Of a stretch of 64,000 nt of DNA, positions 42,232 through 49,892 are shown one piece after another (the first letter of the stretch is position 1; each line of letters begins with the position of its first letter). Under the pieces are notes generated by a model, which saw only the letters and a program-made list of their open reading frames with translations, made no database searches and was not told the origin of the DNA. Origin of the DNA: JAYQKL01 sp038142705 (GTDB lineage: Bacteria; Pseudomonadota; Alphaproteobacteria; RS24); the NCBI GenBank assembly GCA_965217015.1, contig OZ244224.1, forward strand, positions 434,001 to 498,000, in the 5' to 3' direction. Made by a program: the position numbers and the translations under genes.

Positions 42232-44201
42232 CAGTTCGTATTCACCCATATTGGCGATGACCATGCCCGTTCCTGAATGGTTTTTGGGAAAATTGGATTA
42301 GGCTCTGCGCCGACATTCACTGCGTCCCATGTTGACCAGCGACAGGTTGGGTTTTCCAGCACCCGCACATAATAGGCTGCCGATTGCGCGCTATCATATT
42401 CAGGGTCTTGCCAGATGGCGCTCAGTTCAGGATCGCCTTTATCTCTGGTAATAGAACAATCTGAAATATCTACTTTTGCGCCATTATCGGGGCAGCGATG
42501 TGTTTTGGGGTCTGGTTTAAGACCATCGGAACAGGCGACATCGAAAAGTTTTTCTTGCGGCGCGCCATTCGCATGCCAGACTTTTACAATTTGTAATCGC
42601 TGTAAGGGCGCGGCATAGGGGTCACGCATAGCCCATGCCAGCAATGTGGGGGCGCTGTCTTTGCGTGCGTTTAATTCTCCGCCCATTGGCACACCGTTTT
42701 GATAGGCTTTTTCTAATAATTTGGGGTCAGATAAAAGCGTATCTTCATAATCATAACCCGCAAAAAACCTCACACGAATACGAGTGCCCGTGGTGGCAAA
42801 TGTTTCGCGGTTTTGTAGGGAATCAAACAAAGCCTCGCGCGTGTTTTGCGTGGCCCAAATGCCCGCATAGCCAGACGCGCCCCAGCGTCCAAACCATAAA
42901 TCCACTTGGGTTTCAGGCTCATAATGCTCCCAGCTTTTATTAAAATAACCAGCAACCGAACCACGGCTTACTTTTGTGCCATCGACCAAACCAACTTTAG
43001 ACCAGTAATAATCCTCATCATAAGAGCCAGCCGCCACATGCGAGTCGGTTGAACCAATAAGCCCAAATTTATAAGGGTTGCCTTTGCCGCTTTGTTCAAG
43101 CCCAATCCCATTAGCGAGGGCTTCGCGAACAAAGCTGCCATTGATTTTGGACTTCACTTCGGAAGATAAGAGATATTCATAAAGCTCAAAGTTGCTCCAT
43201 TCATCAGTCGGTGACAGAGCGGGGTGGGTTTCAGATGTGCCTTTAACTTGCGTGATTTCAACAATCGGCTCATTGCGCCGCCGTTGTTCTGAATAGGCTG
43301 CGTCAATTTCATTCCGATAATAGGTTTGCAAGGAAAACATTTCGCCATTGGACACATTTGAATTATGCGGAATGGAAATGACATCTATGCCATTGGCGCG
43401 ATTTTTATCCATCCAGTCCCATAAATCTTCAGGGTTTGGGGATTGCAAAGACCCAAAGACATCTTTCGGGGCAGCGTCTTTGAAAATAATATTACGGTGT
43501 AAATTACCGCCGGTGAATGTATCGGTTTGGTCTTCACCCATAAGTGGGCGCGTGGCGGTATATTCATAGCCTTTGAAAGTTGTGAATTTGCCTGGTTCGT
43601 AAAATTCATCAGCAGTTTCTTGTGTTCGCTTCCAAGTGTCTTCAACAATATCGGCGTCATAAAAATCTTCATAGATTTCACCCGTGCGGATAGAATTTCC
43701 TATGAGAGAGAAGGCAGCAAATATTTTATCATCATCAAAGCTAAACATGTCTTGGGCGTTGGGTGCCTTAGAAATCGGGTGGTCGGTTTCGTTAATGGCT
43801 TTCAATATGCCCAAATATTCTGCGTGGTCGGTAACGGCTAAAAAATCAAGCGGCGGGGTGGTTAGGTTCAGCTTATATTTTAAGGGGTGGCGAATGGTCT
43901 GGCCACGCGCATAGCGATAGGCATCTGCAGGCGTGGTGCGGGTGTAAAATATATAGGCATCAAAAGAATTGCCTGTATGCACATGAAAGTCACCAAAATA
44001 GGCATTTTTATTTGGGTTGTTTTCAACCTTTTTTTCTTGTGTTGTGGTGATGGGCGCTTCTGCCGGGTCAATTTTTTCAGCCTTTTTTTGCTCACGCTCC
44101 GAGCAGGCAGTCATAATGGTGATTGGCAGTAAAAAGCTAAAAATACTGATAGCTAAGTTTCGTCTGGTTTTTGCACCAGACAGTAAAGTGTTCTTATTCA
44201 T
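42231..44201 (-). CDS. DUF3604 family lipoprotein
   Basis: A 656-residue predicted lipoprotein. The signal ends at a lipobox-like IMTAC, with Cys33. The DUF3604 domain follows, with a PHP-like metal pattern: YFGDFHVHTGNS (His73, His75) and AVTDHAEYLG, plus DVISIPHNSN and GLIGSTDSHVAAG downstream. Function is unproven, though the fold suggests a metal-dependent hydrolase or phosphoesterase at the envelope. I chose ATG 44201 (MNKNTLLSGAKTRR), preceded by GGGGGAT. An open extension upstream to 44627 runs antisense through the Rieske gene and is not real. Confidence 0.87.
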   Translation of the reverse strand: MNKNTLLSGAKTRRNLAISIFSFLLPITIMTACSEREQKKAEKIDPAEAPITTTQEKKVENNPNKNAYFGDFHVHTGNSFDAYIFYTRTTPADAYRYARGQTIRHPLKYKLNLTTPPLDFLAVTDHAEYLGILKAINETDHPISKAPNAQDMFSFDDDKIFAAFSLIGNSIRTGEIYEDFYDADIVEDTWKRTQETADEFYEPGKFTTFKGYEYTATRPLMGEDQTDTFTGGNLHRNIIFKDAAPKDVFGSLQSPNPEDLWDWMDKNRANGIDVISIPHNSNVSNGEMFSLQTYYRNEIDAAYSEQRRRNEPIVEITQVKGTSETHPALSPTDEWSNFELYEYLLSSEVKSKINGSFVREALANGIGLEQSGKGNPYKFGLIGSTDSHVAAGSYDEDYYWSKVGLVDGTKVSRGSVAGYFNKSWEHYEPETQVDLWFGRWGASGYAGIWATQNTREALFDSLQNRETFATTGTRIRVRFFAGYDYEDTLLSDPKLLEKAYQNGVPMGGELNARKDSAPTLLAWAMRDPYAAPLQRLQIVKVWHANGAPQEKLFDVACSDGLKPDPKTHRCPDNGAKVDISDCSITRDKGDPELSAIWQDPEYDSAQSAAYYVRVLENPTCRWSTWDAVNVGAEPNPIFPKTIQERAWSSPIWVNTN

Positions 44202-44250
44202 GAATTTATCCCCCAAACTTTGTCTAAATCTAGCATAAGAAAGGGGGGTA

Positions 44251-44286
44251 GAAAAGAAAAACGCCCCTTCAAAAGAAAGGGCGTTT
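44251..44286 (-). terminator. Intrinsic terminator after the first Rieske gene
   Basis: On the minus strand AAACGCCC pairs with GGGCGTTT around an 11-14 base loop, followed by TTTTCTTTTC. Stem positions are 44259-44266 and 44279-44286. It lies 31 bases beyond the Rieske stop codon and separates it from the DUF3604 unit. Confidence 0.85.
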
Positions 44287-44316
44287 GCTTCTTCTATCAG
44301 CGTTGTATTGAGGTGC

Positions 44317-45375
44317 TTAGAAAGGGTCTCTTGAGGTCCCTTTTGTGACATAAACCCCATTGATTTTTTCTTGTAAACCTTTCGCCATAGAGCGCGGGTT
44401 ATAAAATTGCTTATACCATTGACGCGCTTTACCAAATGGGCCATCGCCAACGACTTGCATAATTTGCAGGCATGGCTTTTTATTGGCCCAAATCTCGAAA
44501 TCCTGCAAGAAAGCCAAACGGCTTGCTTCTTGATATTCACGCGCAACAGCCGTGTCTTCTTCAGTGGCTTCTGCGTTTGATGATTTAACCAATAGCGCAT
44601 GCCACGCCCGCACAACACCATCTGCAATAGGTGTGTGTGTAATCAGCATAAGAGAAGGGTGGTCGCCCAACATGCGCGAGAGCAGAATGCTTGGGCCTGT
44701 GTACCATGTGTCATTATACATCACACCTTCGGCCAGTGTTTCATGCCCTGCTGCCAGACGCTGCACGATGACATGATTGTCAATTTCATTTTCGAAATAT
44801 TCCATATCTTTTGAGCCGTGAATGGGGCCCAAATGCGCTTTGTCGGTCATGTTGTCGATAATTTCTTGTGGATGGCAATCCAGCTCTCCCAAATGGTCAA
44901 TTTTCCAGTTCACCCATTGTGGATCGTCCCACTCAGGCAGGTCTGGGAGTTCATAATCAGGCTGACCATTTTCCGGATCATACCACATGAAAATGCACCC
45001 ACCCCATTCGCGGGTTGGCCAGCTTTTCACGCATGCAGATTTTGGAATAGGGGCTGGTGAATAGGGAATATCATCGCATTGCCCTTCAGGGTTGAACCGC
45101 CAGCCATGATATGGGCAACGAATGCCGTCCCCATCAATATGTTTGCCAGTGGTCACCACATAAGAAGTTTCGTTTTTGGCGAAATGCGTTCCCATATGTG
45201 GGCAATAAGCTTCGATAAGAACCACACGACCACTTTCGCCACGATACATGACCATTTCTTCGCCAAAATAAGTCAAGCTTATTGGCTTATTTGTCGCTTC
45301 AGCTGACTCAGCGATCATGAACCACCCGCGTGGGTATGTGAATTCGCCAATACCATAATCTTCAGTTTTTGCCAT
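44317..45375 (-). CDS. Rieske non-heme iron oxygenase, KshA-like (copy 1)
   Basis: A 352-residue terminal oxygenase subunit. The Rieske domain has CPHMGTHF and CPYHGWRF, but 26 residues separate the two pairs where the other two Rieske proteins of this window have 17. The mononuclear iron site is NMTDKAHLGPIHG (Asp-x2-His-x4-His). Homologues include 3-ketosteroid 9alpha-hydroxylase oxygenase, and the substrate here is unknown. AGAGG precedes ATG 45375. It lies 18 bases after the flavin oxidoreductase gene in the same direction. Confidence 0.92.
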   Translation of the reverse strand: MAKTEDYGIGEFTYPRGWFMIAESAEATNKPISLTYFGEEMVMYRGESGRVVLIEAYCPHMGTHFAKNETSYVVTTGKHIDGDGIRCPYHGWRFNPEGQCDDIPYSPAPIPKSACVKSWPTREWGGCIFMWYDPENGQPDYELPDLPEWDDPQWVNWKIDHLGELDCHPQEIIDNMTDKAHLGPIHGSKDMEYFENEIDNHVIVQRLAAGHETLAEGVMYNDTWYTGPSILLSRMLGDHPSLMLITHTPIADGVVRAWHALLVKSSNAEATEEDTAVAREYQEASRLAFLQDFEIWANKKPCLQIMQVVGDGPFGKARQWYKQFYNPRSMAKGLQEKINGVYVTKGTSRDPF

Positions 45376-45393
45376 TTTATTACCTCTGCTCCT

Positions 45394-46617
45394 TTATGCA
45401 GTCAGTTCCAGCTCTTCTGTTAATAATGGGCAAACGACCCCATCATCAGCATCAATATGTGCAACACAACGATTGCACGATATACAATTAGATACCGCAG
45501 TATCCTTGTTTTTGTAAAGGTTGGGAAGGTCAGGTTGATTGATGAGCGCGCGCCCTAAAACAATCGCGTCAAACCCTTCTTCCATTGTTTTCTCAAAACT
45601 TTCCAAAGACTTAATGCCGCCGACCAAGGCAATCGGCATGCTCACCTCGGCACGAATTTTTTTTGCGTTTTCTAGAAAATACATTTCCTTGAAGGGCATG
45701 TCCGGAAAATTACGCGCGGCCAAAGTATAAATCAGCTTATTGATAAAACTCTTTTGCATTTTGATAAGCGGCTTAATCGGTGATTTACCCCGAAATAAAT
45801 ACATTGGGTTTTTTGAACTAAAGCCACCTGTCAGAACCAACATTGAGGCAGCGCCATCGGCTTCAACCATTTTAGCCACTTGAATTGAGTCCTCAAGGGT
45901 GAGCCCACCTTCAAAGCCATCTTTCACATTAAGCTTTACAATGATTGGCACATCGGGGCCAATAGCTTCACGCACCGCCCGCACAGCCATAAGCGGGAAG
46001 CGGGCGCGGTTTTCAATGCTGCCACCAAATTTGTCTTTACGCCGGTTCACGGCAGGGCATAAGAATTGTGAAAATAAATAACCATGCCCCATATGGAGTT
46101 CAACAATATCAAAGCCAGCTTCTACAGCGCGCTGAGCTGATGTGGCATAATCTGCAACAATCTGTTCAATCTCACTTTCCGTGAGGGGTTTAACAAAAGG
46201 AATGCCAGCAAACAGGCCGTAAGCGTTAATGCCGTAAGAAGCGCCTTTGGAAAAATATTTAGATGATAATTTGCTATATTTGGTTTGCATGCCGCAATGG
46301 GCAAGCTGGATAGAAGCCGCCGCTCCATGCTTGTGAATGCCCGCGGTTACATTTTTAAGCTGGTTAATGACATCATCATCAAGCATGCACATTTGGTCAT
46401 CGAAAGTGCGCGCATCATTATTTACAGCGCCATAGGCCACTGTCACAATACCACTGCCACCTTCTGCAAATCGTTCATGAAATTTGGCGAGCTTTTCACC
46501 AGGCATGCCAGCTGGTGCGAGGCCTTCAAATGTCGCTGTTTTGATAATCCGGTTTTTCAATTCTACTTTGTTAAGAGACCAGTTTGAAAACGGATTTGAG
46601 ACGCTTTGTGTTGACAT
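45394..46617 (-). CDS. Old yellow enzyme-type NADH:flavin oxidoreductase
   Basis: A 407-residue TIM-barrel flavoprotein. It has LKNRIIKTATFEGLAPAGMP, a HCGMQTKY loop, DIVELHMGHGYLFSQFLCP, NRRKDKFGGSIENRARFP, and IALVGGIKSLES with VLGRALINQPDL. A Cys-rich segment near the C-terminus (NCISCNRCVAHIDADDGVVC) resembles the Fe-S ligands of 2,4-dienoyl-CoA reductase. The second, FAD/NAD domain of those enzymes is missing. Likely reduces a C=C bond in the catabolic pathway. ATG 46617 follows GGTGGAAG. The longer frame to 46728 is rejected. Confidence 0.9.
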   Translation of the reverse strand: MSTQSVSNPFSNWSLNKVELKNRIIKTATFEGLAPAGMPGEKLAKFHERFAEGGSGIVTVAYGAVNNDARTFDDQMCMLDDDVINQLKNVTAGIHKHGAAASIQLAHCGMQTKYSKLSSKYFSKGASYGINAYGLFAGIPFVKPLTESEIEQIVADYATSAQRAVEAGFDIVELHMGHGYLFSQFLCPAVNRRKDKFGGSIENRARFPLMAVRAVREAIGPDVPIIVKLNVKDGFEGGLTLEDSIQVAKMVEADGAASMLVLTGGFSSKNPMYLFRGKSPIKPLIKMQKSFINKLIYTLAARNFPDMPFKEMYFLENAKKIRAEVSMPIALVGGIKSLESFEKTMEEGFDAIVLGRALINQPDLPNLYKNKDTAVSNCISCNRCVAHIDADDGVVCPLLTEELELTA

Positions 46618-46638
46618 AAATCTTCCACCCAATAAAAA

Positions 46639-46653
46639 TATAATCTGATTATA
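46639..46653. promoter_or_regulatory. 15-bp palindrome upstream of the flavin oxidoreductase
   Basis: TATAATC-T-GATTATA, a perfect palindrome, lies 22 bases before the flavin oxidoreductase start, in the 169-base gap shared with the divergent MFS gene. It resembles the palindrome at 49845-49861. A/T-rich palindromes of this size are typical of Lrp/AsnC-type operators. Site role is inferred. Confidence 0.6.
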
Positions 46654-46786
46654 AAATAAAAGAAAAAGGGTTTCTAGTATTTTTATCACGAGCGCGCGGT
46701 GTTTTTGTGCGACTTTTTGACTTCTCATGTGATAAGTATCGAAAGCGCAGGCAGATTTGCGTTGAACTGGATATAGGTTTTTGAAA

Positions 46787-48130
46787 ATGAGTGAAATGGT
46801 TTCTGAAAAAGAGAGTCGGCTTTATGCCTGGTATGTTCTCGCGGCAATGGTTGTTTTATACCTGCTGAATGTAACGGACCGCTATGTTGCGTCAGGTTTG
46901 TTAGAGCGTATTAAAGAAAGTTTTGAAGTTTCAGATACTTATATGGGGTTTCTCATCGGCCCTGCGTTTGCTTTTTTCTACACAATACTGGCGATTCCGA
47001 TAGCGGTTTTAGCGGACCAGTATAATCGTATCCGAATCATTTGCATTGGCGCTGTGTTGTGGAGTTTCTTTACGGTTTTGAGTGGTTTGGCTGAAACGCC
47101 GACTGTTTTTGCACTATCACGGATTGGGGTTGGGGTTGGCGAGGCTGCTTTTTTGGCGCCTGCGTTTTCGCTTTTGTCTGATTATTTCCCACCACGCCGG
47201 CGCGCCCTCGCTTTTGCGATTCTTAATTTTGGCGTTTATTTGGGGCAGCTTACTGGCATGGTTGGTGGTGCGGCGATTGCTGATGCGCTTGATTGGCGGT
47301 GGGCGTTTATTTTGCTCGGTGCACCCGGTATTTTTGTGGCGGCCATTGCCTATATTACTGTTAAAGAGCCGGCGCGCGGGCGTATGGATCCGGGCGGCAT
47401 GATTGCGGCTGATGCAGATGTTTGGGGGGCGCTCAAAAAATCTGTTCCTTCGCTCATGGCCTGTAAAAGTTATATGTATATGGTTTTTGGAACCATTTGT
47501 GGCGGCTTTGCTGGATATGGTTTTGGTATTTGGGCGCCCACTCTTTTTGTTCGCTCTTTTGGTTTGGACCTCACCGAGGCCAATTCACGATATGGATTTC
47601 CTTCCGTAGTGGCGGGTATTTTGGGGGCTGTTATTTTGGGCTATTTAAGCGATAGATTAAGCGCCAAAAACCCACAATGGCCGCTTGTGTTATCGGGCTA
47701 TGGCTTGGTCGCATCTGGCTTTTTTATGATGGGTATTAGCTTTGCACCAAGCCCAGAAATGGCGACTTTGCTGGCCATTCCTGCTGGCTTGCTTGGCGGC
47801 GGCTGGGTGATTGGCGTACAGGCTTCTTTGCAAGATTTACTGCCCTCTAAAATGCGTGCTACCGCAACTTCTTTATGGGCATTTTCTCTGACCTTTTCAG
47901 GTCTTGCGCTTGGTGTGCAGTTTGCTGGTTTTTCGATTGATTATCTAGAAACCATTGCACGAAGCGGGCAGGGGGACCTTGCTGTTTTGTTAAATGAGAC
48001 TATTCAACATCCTATTCGTTTGGCTCTTTTCACGGTGCTTTTACCCGTTGTGCCGGGATGCTTCTTTTTAATCAAAGCATCGCGCACAATTTCACAAGAC
48101 AGAGAATTCTTACTTGATAAGACGTCTTAA
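46787..48130 (+). CDS. MFS transporter
   Basis: A major facilitator superfamily protein of 447 residues with 12 predicted membrane helices. It has the first-helix segment YLLNVTDRYVASGLLERIK, the loop 2-3 motif AVLADQYNRIRI, and RIGVGVGEAAFLAPAFSLLS in helix 4. A signature LSDRLSAKNPQ marks the second half. The arrangement is like organic-anion or spinster-type carriers, and it may import the substrate of the surrounding island. A TTG two codons upstream is less likely than ATG 46787 (AGG nine bases before). Confidence 0.92.
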   Translation: MSEMVSEKESRLYAWYVLAAMVVLYLLNVTDRYVASGLLERIKESFEVSDTYMGFLIGPAFAFFYTILAIPIAVLADQYNRIRIICIGAVLWSFFTVLSGLAETPTVFALSRIGVGVGEAAFLAPAFSLLSDYFPPRRRALAFAILNFGVYLGQLTGMVGGAAIADALDWRWAFILLGAPGIFVAAIAYITVKEPARGRMDPGGMIAADADVWGALKKSVPSLMACKSYMYMVFGTICGGFAGYGFGIWAPTLFVRSFGLDLTEANSRYGFPSVVAGILGAVILGYLSDRLSAKNPQWPLVLSGYGLVASGFFMMGISFAPSPEMATLLAIPAGLLGGGWVIGVQASLQDLLPSKMRATATSLWAFSLTFSGLALGVQFAGFSIDYLETIARSGQGDLAVLLNETIQHPIRLALFTVLLPVVPGCFFLIKASRTISQDREFLLDKTS

Positions 48131-48145
48131 TTATTACAGGGCGGC

Positions 48146-48973
48146 TTAGAAATAGTATGAGCCGCCATTGGCTGCCAGCAGGCTGCCAGTCACAAAGGAC
48201 GCTTCATCAGATAATAAAAACGCAACAGCGGCGGCAATTTCTTTTGGCTCGGCCATGCGACCAAGCGGTATTGCGTTTTCCATATCGGTAATCCACTGCT
48301 CAGGAATGCCCTGCATAATGGGTGTGTTGGTTGGGCCAGGCGCAACCGCATTCACGCGAATACCCCGCGGGGCTACTTCACGCGCTAATTGCCGCGTTAG
48401 GCCAACAAGGGCGGTTTTGGAGGTGACATAATGCGGTGAGCCTTCACCCGACTGGGCAGAAGTTGAGGAGATATTGACAATCGAGCCGCCATTTCCATCT
48501 TCAGCCATAATGCGGACAGCCTCTCGGCACACATAAAATGCGCCGTTAAGGTTGACATCCATCACGCCTTGCCAGCCGGCATCTTCCATATGGATAAGAT
48601 GGTCAACGAAAATTTTTGAGTCCTTGCCCGCGGCTAACTCTTCATTACGCTTGCCCATCGCCTCATAAAATTTGTCTGAACCATCTTCTGGTGCCTGCCC
48701 AATGCCTGCATTATTCACAACCAAGTCAATTTTGCCGAATACCTCTCTAGCTTTACGGATTGCGGCAATAACTTCCTCGCTTTTGCCAACATTAGCGGCA
48801 AGCGCCAAATGCGTATCAGCTGCACCTATCTTGTCCACCACCGCTTGTGCCGTGTCCAAATTGAGGTCAATCACAGCGACGCGGGCGCCTTCATCAGCTA
48901 ATTTATGAACAATAGCCGCGCCGATACCCTGCGCCGCACCTGTAACAATGGCGGTTTTTCCTTGTAAAGACAT
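48146..48973 (-). CDS. Short-chain dehydrogenase/reductase (1)
   Basis: A 275-residue classical SDR. It has the NAD-binding TGAAQGIGAAI at residues 11-21, Asp after the second strand (VAVIDLNLDTA, favouring NAD over NADP), NNAGIG, the catalytic Ser in IVNISSTSA, the YxxxK pair in HYVTSKTAL, and NAVAPGPTNTP. An insertion of about 25 residues after NNAGIG (ASP/Glu/Lys-rich to HMEDAGWQG) is longer than usual. AAAGGA precedes ATG 48973. Substrate unknown, probably an alcohol intermediate. Confidence 0.93.
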   Translation of the reverse strand: MSLQGKTAIVTGAAQGIGAAIVHKLADEGARVAVIDLNLDTAQAVVDKIGAADTHLALAANVGKSEEVIAAIRKAREVFGKIDLVVNNAGIGQAPEDGSDKFYEAMGKRNEELAAGKDSKIFVDHLIHMEDAGWQGVMDVNLNGAFYVCREAVRIMAEDGNGGSIVNISSTSAQSGEGSPHYVTSKTALVGLTRQLAREVAPRGIRVNAVAPGPTNTPIMQGIPEQWITDMENAIPLGRMAEPKEIAAAVAFLLSDEASFVTGSLLAANGGSYYF

Positions 48974-48997
48974 GGTTAAATTCCTTTCAACACTCGA

Positions 48998-49753
48998 TTA
49001 TTGGGGAACATGAAGTTCGTTTGCTTTGCCGCCATCAACTGGAATGATTGCGCCATTAACATAAGAGGACATATCCGATGCCAAAAACAGGGCGACTTGC
49101 GCCACTTCTTGCGGGTTGCCGATGCGCCCCATCGGGTTGGCGTTTGCAATGGCTTCGCCCGCTGCTGGATCAGAATTAAAAAAGACTTCTGTGCCGGGCG
49201 TCATGATTGGGCCAGGCGCAATGCCGTTCACGCGAATATTTTGCCGCGCCCCTTCCATTGCGGCGGCACGGGTTAAATGGTCCAACGCCGCTTTAGAAGC
49301 CGAATAGCCAGACATGCCCTGCATAGCACGGGCGCCATTTATCGAGGAAATATTGATAATTGACCCGCCTGTTGCTGCCATATACTTCATTGCTGCTTGA
49401 ATGCCCGTATAGGCCGCGTTGACATTGATAGAGAAATTAACCTGAAAGTCATCTAAATCTGTGTCGTTAATCATGCCATAGCCAACATGCGGGGCGTTGT
49501 TAATCAAAATATCAAGGCCGTTTTGGGCATATTTCTCAACCAAAGCCCCAAATGCGCGCGCATCGGATAAATCCAGAATCTCTATGGTGCAGTCACCGCC
49601 TGCGTCCTGAATGGCTTTTTGGGTTGCCTCAAGCTTGTCTTGCGCGCGCGCGCAAATAATGACTTTTGCGCCAGCTTGCGCGAAAGTTTCTGCAATGGCG
49701 CGGCCAATGCCATCGCTGCCGCCTGAAATAAGTGCTGTTTTTTGAGCTAGCAT
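48998..49753 (-). CDS. Short-chain dehydrogenase/reductase (2)
   Basis: A 251-residue classical SDR with SGGSDGIGRAI, NNAPHVGYG in place of the usual NNAG, the catalytic Ser in IINISSINGA, and the Tyr/Lys of SGYSASKAALDHL. Arg follows the second strand (VIICARAQDKLEA), which fits NADP use. The start is ATG 49753 (MLAQKTALISGG) after AGAGGG. The open frame further upstream runs through the promoter region. It probably shares a transcript with SDR (1), 24 bases downstream. Confidence 0.93.
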   Translation of the reverse strand: MLAQKTALISGGSDGIGRAIAETFAQAGAKVIICARAQDKLEATQKAIQDAGGDCTIEILDLSDARAFGALVEKYAQNGLDILINNAPHVGYGMINDTDLDDFQVNFSINVNAAYTGIQAAMKYMAATGGSIINISSINGARAMQGMSGYSASKAALDHLTRAAAMEGARQNIRVNGIAPGPIMTPGTEVFFNSDPAAGEAIANANPMGRIGNPQEVAQVALFLASDMSSYVNGAIIPVDGGKANELHVPQ

Positions 49754-49772
49754 GATACCCTCTTCTTTAGAA

Positions 49773-49808
49773 AAATGCGTAAATTTGGAATAGCTATAAT
49801 ACGCATTT
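49773..49808. promoter_or_regulatory. Inverted AAATGCGTA repeat between SDR (2) and the CoA ligase
   Basis: AAATGCGTA (49773-49781) and its exact reverse complement TACGCATTT (49800-49808) are 18 bases apart in the divergent promoter region. The 11-base form AAAATGCGTAA also occurs at 58792-58802, just before the third Rieske gene. A shared operator is suggested. Confidence 0.55.
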
Positions 49809-49844
49809 GATATAAAATCTTGCAAATAAATGTTTGGTTTCGTA

Positions 49845-49861
49845 ATATAATCATATTATAT
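49845..49861. promoter_or_regulatory. 17-bp palindrome upstream of the CoA ligase
   Basis: ATATAAT-CAT-ATTATAT is a perfect 7-3-7 palindrome 31 bases before the ligase start. It shares the TATAATC core with 46639-46653. Likely a regulator site for the catabolic island, with the Lrp/AsnC pair at 55953-56890 the nearest candidates. Confidence 0.6.
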
Positions 49862-49892
49862 AAGTTTTAGATAGCACATAACAGATAATTTT

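Noticed and set aside
44202..44627. N-terminal extension of the DUF3604 protein
   Set aside because: It crosses the terminator and the coding end of the Rieske gene, and a normal lipoprotein signal begins at 44201.
46618..46728. N-terminal extension of the flavin oxidoreductase
   Set aside because: It lies in the promoter region, contains the palindrome, and is unlike the family. ATG 46617 is well placed.
48140..48166. GGCGGCT/AGCCGCC hairpin between the MFS and SDR genes as a terminator
   Set aside because: The loop is 13 bases, no T run follows on either side, and it overlaps the SDR coding end.
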